From Lachnospiraceae bacterium (GTDB lineage: Bacteria; Bacillota; Clostridia; Lachnospirales; Lachnospiraceae): a stretch of 64,000 nucleotides of DNA. Numbering within the stretch: the first letter of the stretch is position 1; the number at the start of each line of letters is the position of its first letter. Location: NCBI GenBank assembly GCA_017446045.1, contig JAFSRP010000045.1, positions 1-64,000 of the forward strand, in the 5' to 3' direction. The notes beneath the pieces were generated by a model, which did not search any database, had not been told where the DNA came from, and worked only from the letters and a program-made list of their open reading frames with translations. A program made the translations under genes and the position numbers. Below are positions 45,313 to 52,948 of this stretch, in pieces.

Positions 45313-47612
45313 AGAAAAGACAGGAAGAGATCATTAATATTCAGGATTTAAGAAACAATAAAAACGACCGTAAACAGGCCGATAATACGAACAAAAAGAC
45401 AGCAAAGGCCGGAAAAGCCGCGAAGGGTGCCAAGGCAGACAAGGCATCCAAAAAGACGAAGAACGGGAAGACTGCCAAGGGCTCGAAGCCGGATAAGACC
45501 GCACCGGGCACGAAGTCCGCGAAGGCAGGCAAGGCAGGCAAGCCGGTCAGTTCCGAAAAAGCCGGAAGCACGGAAAGAAGCGGAAAGCCGATCCTTCCGG
45601 AGATCATTGCGAAGGCGGAAAAGGTCGTAAGGCCGGAAAAAGCGGGCAAGACAGCCAGGGTGAAGAAAGCGAAGAAGGCTTCTGTCAGTAAGAAGCTTCT
45701 GCGCAAACAGGAGAACCGCGAAAAGAACCGTCCGTCGCTTTTTACCCTGCAGGAAGCGGAGCGCGCAAAAGAGCGCAAGCTGATCGAACTGAAGCAGGAT
45801 CTTCAGAATCAGGGAAGTCTTCTGCAGGAGGGCTTTGGCGGCTCCGCAGAGAATTCTGCCGCTGTATCTGCCGGCTATATCATGGCGATCAAGGAGGACC
45901 GCCGGCAGCGTGAACTGAGCGAGCTTGCGAAAAAGAGGGCTTCATCCCTTATCCCGGACCATGATAAGAAGATCAAGATCATTTTTCTCGGCGGTCTGGA
46001 GCAGATCGGCATGAACATCACGGCTTTTGAGTCGGATAACAGCATCGTCGTAGTGGACTGCGGCATGGCATTCCCCAATGAGGACATGCTGGGCATCGAC
46101 CTCGTGATCCCGGATATCACTTATCTGAAGGAGCGGGCGACCAAGATCGAGGGCTTCTTTATCACGCACGGCCATGAGGACCATATCGGCGCCCTGCCCT
46201 ATGTCCTTAAGGAACTGAACGTACCGGTCTATGCCACCCGGCTGACACGGGCACTGATCGAGAATAAGCTGCGCGAGGCAGAGCTCCTCGACAGCGCCAA
46301 GCTTCGTACGGTGGAGTTCGGCGATTTTGTAGGCGCCGGAGATTTTACCGTAGAGTTTATCAAGACCAATCATTCCATCCAGGACGCGGCTGCTCTGGCG
46401 ATCCACTCCCCGGCAGGCGTTATCCTGCATACAGGCGATTTCAAGGTCGACTATACGCCGGTCTTCGGCGATACCATCGACCTGCAGCGTTTTGCGGAGC
46501 TCGGCAAGAACGGCGTACTGGCGCTGCTCTGTGACTCCACCAATGCCGTCCGGCAGGGCTTTACCATGTCAGAGCGGACCGTGGGCAAGACCTTCGAAGC
46601 TATTTTTGCGGAGCATACAGACAAGCGTATCATCGTCGCGACTTTCGCATCCAATGTAGACCGTGTCCAGCAGGTGATCAACGCCGCGGAGAAACATGAC
46701 CGCAAGGTCGTCATCGACGGCCGTTCCATGGTCAATGTCATCGGCACCGCCTCGGAGCTCGGCTATATTAAGCTGAAGGAGGGCACACTGATCGACATTG
46801 CCCAGATCCGGAATTATCCGCCGGAGAAGACCGTGCTGGTGGTCACCGGCAGTCAGGGCGAGTCCATGGCGGCGCTTTCCCGGATGGCGACCGGTCAGCA
46901 CCGCAAGGTATCTTTAAGCGAAAAGGATGTCATTATCATGAGCTCCACCCCGATCCCGGGCAACGAAAAGGCTGTATCCAGGGTCATCAACGAGCTCTCA
47001 CGCCGGCATACGAAGGTCATTTACCAGGATACGCACGTTTCGGGCCATGCCTGCGTGGAGGAGCTGAAGCTGATCTACGCGCTGGTGCATCCGAAGTTTT
47101 CGATCCCGGTGCACGGCGAGTTCCGGCACCGTCTCGCGCAGCGTGAGGTCGCGCTGGCGATCGGCGTACCGAAGCCCAATGTCCTGATGGCAGAGACCGG
47201 TGACGTCGTGGAGATCTCCCCGGAGAGCTGCGAGATCACCGACCACGTCCAGGCAGGACCGATCATGGTGGACGGCCTGGGTGTCGGCGACGTCGGCAAT
47301 ATTGTCCTCAGAGACCGGCAGAGCCTGTCCCAGAACGGCATTATCATCGTAGTGCTTGCAGTCGAGGCCGGTTCCGGACAGCTGATCGGCGGGCCGGAGA
47401 TCGTGACGCGCGGATTTGTCTATGTCCGGGAGAATGAGGACCTGATCGAAGAGTCCAAAAAGGTGATCCTGGAGTCCGTGAACCGCTGTATGACAACGCA
47501 CAGCGGGGACTGGGCGCATATGAAAAATGTGGTAAGGGATGACCTTGATAAGTTTATCTGGCACAGGATGAAGCGCACACCGATGATCCTGCCCATTATT
47601 TCCGAGGTGTAA
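45309..47612 (+). CDS. rnj: Ribonuclease J with long Lys/Ala-rich N-terminus
   Basis: 767 residues, against about 555 for the usual enzyme. The catalytic part starts near residue 220 (KIIFLGGLEQIGMN). It has the metallo-beta-lactamase motif HGHEDH (287-292), TGDFKVD, GSQGE and the beta-CASP/C-terminal domains, so 5'-3' exonuclease and endonuclease activity on RNA is expected. The first ~140 residues are made of KAGKAAKGAKADKA-like repeats, followed by a charged helical stretch (145-215). This basic, probably disordered tail could bind RNA, ribosomes or the membrane. The gene is placed between DUF1292 and the MltG-like gene. Confidence 0.92.
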   Translation: MKKRQEEIINIQDLRNNKNDRKQADNTNKKTAKAGKAAKGAKADKASKKTKNGKTAKGSKPDKTAPGTKSAKAGKAGKPVSSEKAGSTERSGKPILPEIIAKAEKVVRPEKAGKTARVKKAKKASVSKKLLRKQENREKNRPSLFTLQEAERAKERKLIELKQDLQNQGSLLQEGFGGSAENSAAVSAGYIMAIKEDRRQRELSELAKKRASSLIPDHDKKIKIIFLGGLEQIGMNITAFESDNSIVVVDCGMAFPNEDMLGIDLVIPDITYLKERATKIEGFFITHGHEDHIGALPYVLKELNVPVYATRLTRALIENKLREAELLDSAKLRTVEFGDFVGAGDFTVEFIKTNHSIQDAAALAIHSPAGVILHTGDFKVDYTPVFGDTIDLQRFAELGKNGVLALLCDSTNAVRQGFTMSERTVGKTFEAIFAEHTDKRIIVATFASNVDRVQQVINAAEKHDRKVVIDGRSMVNVIGTASELGYIKLKEGTLIDIAQIRNYPPEKTVLVVTGSQGESMAALSRMATGQHRKVSLSEKDVIIMSSTPIPGNEKAVSRVINELSRRHTKVIYQDTHVSGHACVEELKLIYALVHPKFSIPVHGEFRHRLAQREVALAIGVPKPNVLMAETGDVVEISPESCEITDHVQAGPIMVDGLGVGDVGNIVLRDRQSLSQNGIIIVVLAVEAGSGQLIGGPEIVTRGFVYVRENEDLIEESKKVILESVNRCMTTHSGDWAHMKNVVRDDLDKFIWHRMKRTPMILPIISEV

Positions 47613-47681
47613 GACCCGGATCTTTTCCGGATCATGCCGCCGGACACTTTTGCCGGCAGAACGCATCCATGGAGGAGAAGT

Positions 47682-48140
47682 ATGACGGAACATGAGTCCG
47701 GCATCAGAAGAATATCGGAGTTTTTGAGCGGCGTGGCCGGCAGGGTGATCCTTATCGCCCTGATGACCCTGGTGGTCTTTGTGGCTGTACGCTTTTCCTT
47801 CAATTTCGGACATTCGGTCTTTTACCAGACACCGGCGGAGGCGCCGCCCGGCACGGACGTGGAAGTGACTATCGAGAAGGGCGCCTCGATCGATGAACTC
47901 GCAGAGCAGCTCTACGACGACGGGATCATTACCAATGATCTGGCGTTCCGTATCCAGGGACGCCTTTACAAGGTGAACTTTTACCCCGGTACCTATACAC
48001 TCAACACTTCCATGACCGTAAAGGAGATCCTTGAGGCAATCGATATGACGGAGGCCGAGTACGAGGAGAGCAAGGCGGCGGCGCAGGCGGCTGACGAAGG
48101 TTCAGACGGAGAGATCGGCGGAGGTTCCGAAGGTGAGTAA
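47682..48140 (+). CDS. Short MltG/YceG-like membrane protein
   Basis: 152 residues from the ATG at 47682 (GGAGGAG just upstream). A short cytoplasmic part, one membrane span (about 22-42) and one LysM-like subdomain follow: VEVTIEKGASIDELAEQLYDDGII and FYPGTYTLNTSMTVKEIL. This is the N-terminal part of MltG. The catalytic transglycosylase domain (about 200 residues) is missing, so it is probably not an enzyme. The place, just before trmR, is where yrrL/mltG lies in Bacillus. The tail is acidic. Confidence 0.7.
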   Translation: MTEHESGIRRISEFLSGVAGRVILIALMTLVVFVAVRFSFNFGHSVFYQTPAEAPPGTDVEVTIEKGASIDELAEQLYDDGIITNDLAFRIQGRLYKVNFYPGTYTLNTSMTVKEILEAIDMTEAEYEESKAAAQAADEGSDGEIGGGSEGE

Positions 48141-48867
48141 CTGTGCGGAAAATGCTGACGCCGGGCATGGAGACGGCATTCCTCAGGTGACCCGCAGCGG
48201 CAGGATGGCAGCATATCTGCAGTCTCTCGAGCCTTTTGCGGACGAGATGCTGAACCGGCTCCGCGACGAGGCTGAACAAAACGGTGTGCCCATCATCCGT
48301 CCCGAGACGGAAAGTTTCCTGCGGACCATGATAAGGATCACACAGCCTGCCCGGATCCTGGAGATCGGGACAGCCGTCGGCTACAGCAGCATCGTGATGG
48401 CGAAGGCGGGCAATGCGCGGATCGATACGATCGAGAATTATGAGAAACGCATTCCCGCAGCGCGTGTCAATTTTAAGGCAGCGGGCCTTGAAGACCGCAT
48501 CAAACTGTTTGAAGGGGATGCCGGGAAGGTTCTGAAGGAACTGCTTCGAGGCGGGCTGCCAAAAGACGCAGGTGCGGTATCCGGGCCGCGGGCTGTCTAT
48601 GACTTTGTTTTTCTGGACGCCGCAAAGGGCCAGTACCTTACCTGGCTGCCGGATATCCTGCAGCTGATGCGGCCGGGCGCTGTGCTGGTCGCGGATAATG
48701 TGCTGCAGGATGAGACTGTGGCGGAATCCCGTTTTGCGATCCCCCGGCGGGAGCGTACTACCCATGCCCGTATGCGGGAATTCCTTTATGAGATCAAGCA
48801 CCATCCCCGGCTGGATAGCTGCGTTCTCCCGGTGGGAGACGGGGTGAGCTTAAGTATATTGCTATGA
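48133..48867 (+). CDS. trmR: tRNA 5-hydroxyuridine O-methyltransferase (TrmR-like)
   Basis: 244 residues from a GTG start with GGAGG eight bases upstream, overlapping the preceding gene by 8 bp. SAM-binding ILEIGTAVGYSSIVMA, then DTIENYEKR, FVFLDAAKGQY and VLVADNVLQDE mark the class I O-methyltransferase family that includes TrmR/YrrM. It should methylate ho5U34 to mo5U34 in tRNA. The hydroxylating U32 protein is the next gene, 4 bp overlapped, which supports the role. Confidence 0.82.
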   Translation: MSNCAENADAGHGDGIPQVTRSGRMAAYLQSLEPFADEMLNRLRDEAEQNGVPIIRPETESFLRTMIRITQPARILEIGTAVGYSSIVMAKAGNARIDTIENYEKRIPAARVNFKAAGLEDRIKLFEGDAGKVLKELLRGGLPKDAGAVSGPRAVYDFVFLDAAKGQYLTWLPDILQLMRPGAVLVADNVLQDETVAESRFAIPRRERTTHARMREFLYEIKHHPRLDSCVLPVGDGVSLSILL

Positions 48868-50090
48868 AAAGACCCGAACTACTGCTCCCTGCAGGCAATC
48901 TTGATACCCTGAAGACCGCGGTCGTGTACGGCGCGGATGCGGTCTATATCGGCGGCGAGGCTTTCTCGCTGCGGGCGAAGGCTGACAATTTTGACAGGGA
49001 TTCTATGACGGAAGCGATCGCTTTTGCGCATGAACACGGCGTTAAAGTGTACGTGACCGTCAATATTTTTGCCCATAATTATGACCTGGAGGGAGCTGAG
49101 CGCTACCTGCGGGAACTGAAGGAGATCCGTCCTGACGCGCTGATCGTATCAGATCCGGGTCTTTTTATGATGGCACGGCGTATTGCTCCGGAAATCGACC
49201 TCCATATCTCCACCCAGATGAACAGCACCAACTATGAGACCTACCTTTTCTGGCATGATCTGGGGGCGAAACGTGTGGTCAATGCCCGCGAACTTTCACT
49301 GGAAGAGCTGAAGGAAACCCGCGCGAAGATCCCGGCGGATATGGAAATGGAGTCATTCGTGCATGGCGCGATGTGTATCTCCTATTCCGGCCGCTGTCTT
49401 CTGTCCGCGTATATGACAGGCCGTTCGGCCAATCGCGGCGCCTGTACGCATCCGTGCCGCTGGAACTACGCGGTGGTGGAGGAGAACCGCCCCGGCGAGG
49501 TGTTTCCGGTCGAGGAAGATGAACGCGGCACCTATATTTTCAATTCCAAAGACCTGTGCATGATCGCCCACATCCCGGAGCTTCTGGAAGCGGGGATCGA
49601 CAGCTGGAAGATCGAGGGACGGATGAAGACACAGCTTTATGTGGCGGCCGCCGCGCGGGCATACCGCAAAGCGATCGATGATTATTTCGAGGATCCGGCC
49701 CTGTACCGCGCGCACCTTCCGATGTACCTGGAGGAGATCTGCAAATGCACCTATCGGGAGTACACAACGGGCTTTTATTTCGGAAAGCCGGATGAGACCG
49801 CGCAGATCTATGACAGCAATACCTATGTGAAGAACTACACCTTTCTCGGCTCGGTAGCGGAGGTCCTGCCGGATGGGAGCTTCCGGATCGAACAGAAAAA
49901 CAAGTTCCGTACCGGGGATGAGATCGAGATCCTGAAGCCGGACTGCACGACGGTATATACGAAGGTCCTCAGGATCCGGGACGCGGAAACGATGGAAGAA
50001 CAGGAGAGCTGTCCGCATTCAAAGCAGCAGCTCCTGATCACGGCGGATAAAGTGCCTGAAGTGTATGACATTCTGGCATGCAGGGCCTGA
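48864..50090 (+). CDS. U32 family protein, tRNA U34 hydroxylation (TrhP-like)
   Basis: 408 residues. RPELLLPAGNLDTLKTAVVYGADAVY at the start, MCISYSGRCLLSAYM and RGACTHPCRWNY (iron-sulfur cysteines) identify the peptidase U32 family. Despite the name, TrhP/YrrN/YrrO proteins make 5-hydroxyuridine at tRNA position 34 using prephenate. Bacillus has two such genes here; this window has one, so it may work alone. ATGA overlap with trmR. Confidence 0.85.
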   Translation: MKRPELLLPAGNLDTLKTAVVYGADAVYIGGEAFSLRAKADNFDRDSMTEAIAFAHEHGVKVYVTVNIFAHNYDLEGAERYLRELKEIRPDALIVSDPGLFMMARRIAPEIDLHISTQMNSTNYETYLFWHDLGAKRVVNARELSLEELKETRAKIPADMEMESFVHGAMCISYSGRCLLSAYMTGRSANRGACTHPCRWNYAVVEENRPGEVFPVEEDERGTYIFNSKDLCMIAHIPELLEAGIDSWKIEGRMKTQLYVAAAARAYRKAIDDYFEDPALYRAHLPMYLEEICKCTYREYTTGFYFGKPDETAQIYDSNTYVKNYTFLGSVAEVLPDGSFRIEQKNKFRTGDEIEILKPDCTTVYTKVLRIRDAETMEEQESCPHSKQQLLITADKVPEVYDILACRA

Positions 50091-50111
50091 CAGCCCCCAA
50101 ATGATCGATCG

Positions 50112-50954
50112 ATGAAGAGAGCACTGGTTACAACCTTTTTCCTGCTGGCCGGCCTTTGTATCGCGTATTTTCTCGTGATACTCGGTTACGGCGGGATCGG
50201 CACGTCTTTTTGCGGCATCTGGCCGTTCTTTGCGCTGCTTTTTATCATAATGGGCATCTTTACCGGACGCAGCGAGCTGCACAGGGACGGGCTGCCCCGT
50301 TTTTTACCGACCTTTGTTTTTACTACTTTTGGCATGGGCGTGGCAGTCTTTGCGCTGATCATGGGATCAGTTATGGCAGAGTCCCACAAAACAGTGGACA
50401 CGGTGCCCGACTACTGTATCGTCATGGGCGCCAGAGTGTATCCCAACGGCATTTCGCGGACGCTGATGTACCGGCTGGATAAGGCCTGCGAGGCGTTTGA
50501 AGAGAACCGGGAGACCAAACTGGTCGTGGCCGGAGGACAGGAAAGGGGCGATGCGGTCCCGGAAGCACTGGCCATGTACAACTATCTGATCCTGAAAGGC
50601 GTTCCCGGAGAACGGATCATACTACAGCCTCACGGTACATCGACCGCGGAGATCATTACCAGGGCGCTGCGCCTGATCGATACAGATATAAGGTTCCTTA
50701 AGACGCCGAAGGGACCCGGCGATAAAGTATGGGCAGAGGATTATATCCCCTCTGTCGGTATCATCACTAGCGACTATCACCTGCTCCGGGCCTGCAGGAT
50801 AGCCCATAAACAGGGCGTGGAGGATCCGGTACCGATCAGTGCGGAGTCGGACAGCATTCTGTATCCGCACCAGTGTGTGAGGGAGAGCCTGGCATTTGTG
50901 AAGGACCTGCTGATGGGGAATTTCTCCATCGACCGGGATCCGGAACGGCGCTGA
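50112..50954 (+). CDS. YdcF/SanA-like DUF218 membrane protein
   Basis: 280 residues. Three membrane spans in the first 100 residues are followed by the DUF218 domain: YCIVMGARVYPNGISRTLMYRLDKA, VVAGGQERGDAVPEA and SDYHLLRAC. Family members (YdcF, SanA, ElyC) affect envelope integrity, but the reaction is unknown. The soluble domain probably faces outside. It is the last gene of the run that starts at the desulfurase. A hairpin (CCGGAC/GTCCGG, 50978-50997) follows without a T run. Confidence 0.82.
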   Translation: MKRALVTTFFLLAGLCIAYFLVILGYGGIGTSFCGIWPFFALLFIIMGIFTGRSELHRDGLPRFLPTFVFTTFGMGVAVFALIMGSVMAESHKTVDTVPDYCIVMGARVYPNGISRTLMYRLDKACEAFEENRETKLVVAGGQERGDAVPEALAMYNYLILKGVPGERIILQPHGTSTAEIITRALRLIDTDIRFLKTPKGPGDKVWAEDYIPSVGIITSDYHLLRACRIAHKQGVEDPVPISAESDSILYPHQCVRESLAFVKDLLMGNFSIDRDPERR

Positions 50955-51044
50955 AGCGCGGCAGGCGGATGTGTATTCCGGACAGAAAACAGTCCGGGGT
51001 GTAACAGAGATCTATTTCGGCAAATGATGCAAAGGAGGCAGCAT

Positions 51045-52886
51045 ATGCGGAGAACAGGCAGATGTTTTTCAATGATTCCGGCAGTCTTTTTGACAGCGGT
51101 GCTGACAGCCGGCTGCTCTGTGAATCTGAGTCTGACCGTGGAAACGGCACCGGCAGAGACGATGGAAACTTCGGCTGTGCAGGAGGAAACGACTGCTGCG
51201 GAAATTACTGCCGCAGAGACTTCAGCGGAGATTTCAGCGGAGACGTCATCGGATGCGGAGAGCGCAGCTGAAGTGCCCGCAGCGGATGCAGCACAGCCTG
51301 CGGAAAAGAACGGAGAGATCTACATCCTCTTCACCAGTGACGTGCACTGCGGGATCTCCGAGGGCTTCGGATACGATGGCTTGCAGCAGGTAAGGGATAC
51401 TTTGGAGCAACAGGGATATACCACGATCCTGGCGGACAACGGCGACGCCCTCCAGGGGGGCACGATCGGCACCCTGACCAAAGGCGACGCCGTGATGGAC
51501 CTTATGAATGATCTGCACTATGACCTGGCGGTCCCGGGCAACCATGAGTTCGACTACGGCGCGGACCGGTTCATCGAACTGACAAAGAAGGCGGAATTTC
51601 CGTATATCTGCTGTAATCTTACCAAAGAGGGCAAGCTGGTTTTTGCGCCCTATATCGTTCTGGAAGCTGCGGGCAGAAAGATCGGTTTTGTCGGTGTGAC
51701 GACGCCCACTACGATCACGTCCTCGACCCCGAAGTATTTCCAGGACGATAAAGGTGAGTATATTTACGGGTTTATGCAGGATGATACCGGCGAGGCTGTG
51801 TACAAAGCCGTGCAGGACGCCGTGGATGCCGCCCGGGCGGAAGGTGCGGATTTGGTCTATCTGATGGGCCATCTCGGCTTCTTTGACGCATCTTCGCCCT
51901 GGACCTATGCGGATGTGATCAGCCATACACGCGGATATGATGTGATGATCGACGGTCACAGCCATGATACGGACCAGATCACCATGAAGAACCTGGACGG
52001 GGACCCGATCCTCAGGTGCGCGCTTGGTACGAAAATGAACTGCATCGGTTACAGCCACATCGATGCCGATGGAAAAATTACGTCGACAGGAATCTGGAGC
52101 TGGCCTAACGAAAAGGAAGCGCCGGAGCTTTTCGGGATCCGTAATAAGCTTACGGAGGATATCGCGGCGGAACAGGAAGCATTGGCGCCGGTCATGAATC
52201 AGGTCGTGGCAGGGACAAAAGTTCCGCTGACGATCTATGATCCCGTAGAGAAGGACAGCAGCGGCAATTCGATCCGCATGGTACGTCGCGCGGAAACGAA
52301 TCTCGGCGATCTGATCACGGATGCGTTCCGGCTCCATACAGGCGCCGATATTGCCTTGCTGGGAGGCGGCGGTATCCGGACTGATATTAAAGAAGGGGAT
52401 ATAACGTACGGCAATCTCATCGATGTACAGCCATTCGGCAATGAGATCTGTATGATCCGGGCGAACGGGCAGCAGATCCTGGACGCGCTCGAATGGGGCG
52501 CAAAGGAGATCCCGGGAGAGTTCGGAGGTTTCCTGCATGTCTCCGGACTCAGTTATGAGATCGACGTGTCCGTGCCCAGCGGGTGTATTGCGGATGACAA
52601 CAACATGATGACCGGCATCGAAGGGGAGCGCCGCGTGCGCAATGTCCTGATCGGCGGGGAGCCGCTGGATCCCGCAGGAAGCTATACGGTAGCCGGTATC
52701 GACTATCTGCTGAAGAACCACGGAGACGGACAGACTGCTTTTGACGGCGCTGAACTCGTGAATGATATGATCATGCTGGATAACCAGATGCTGATCGACT
52801 ATATCACTGAGGATCTCGGGGGAACCGTCGGCGAGGAATATGCGGACCCGTACGGACAGGGACGGATCGTGATCACCGGGGAGTGA
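51045..52886 (+). CDS. 5'-nucleotidase/UshA-like lipoprotein
   Basis: 613 residues from the ATG at 51045, where AGGAGG lies six bases upstream. A lipobox LTAGC puts the lipidated cysteine at 24, followed by a Thr/Glu/Ala-rich tether to about 85. The metallophosphatase half has FTSDVHCGI, DNGDALQGG, PGNHEFDYG and DGHSHD. The C-terminal half has GDLITDAFRLHTGADIALLGGGGIR. It should hydrolyse nucleotides or cyclic nucleotides outside the cell for salvage. It is anchored to the membrane by lipid, and no LPXTG sorting signal is seen. Confidence 0.9.
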   Translation: MRRTGRCFSMIPAVFLTAVLTAGCSVNLSLTVETAPAETMETSAVQEETTAAEITAAETSAEISAETSSDAESAAEVPAADAAQPAEKNGEIYILFTSDVHCGISEGFGYDGLQQVRDTLEQQGYTTILADNGDALQGGTIGTLTKGDAVMDLMNDLHYDLAVPGNHEFDYGADRFIELTKKAEFPYICCNLTKEGKLVFAPYIVLEAAGRKIGFVGVTTPTTITSSTPKYFQDDKGEYIYGFMQDDTGEAVYKAVQDAVDAARAEGADLVYLMGHLGFFDASSPWTYADVISHTRGYDVMIDGHSHDTDQITMKNLDGDPILRCALGTKMNCIGYSHIDADGKITSTGIWSWPNEKEAPELFGIRNKLTEDIAAEQEALAPVMNQVVAGTKVPLTIYDPVEKDSSGNSIRMVRRAETNLGDLITDAFRLHTGADIALLGGGGIRTDIKEGDITYGNLIDVQPFGNEICMIRANGQQILDALEWGAKEIPGEFGGFLHVSGLSYEIDVSVPSGCIADDNNMMTGIEGERRVRNVLIGGEPLDPAGSYTVAGIDYLLKNHGDGQTAFDGAELVNDMIMLDNQMLIDYITEDLGGTVGEEYADPYGQGRIVITGE

Positions 52887-52948
52887 GCGCGGCAGGGCAG
52901 CATTTTCAGAAGGAACACGACCAAATACAGTTTTAACGAGGATCATAC

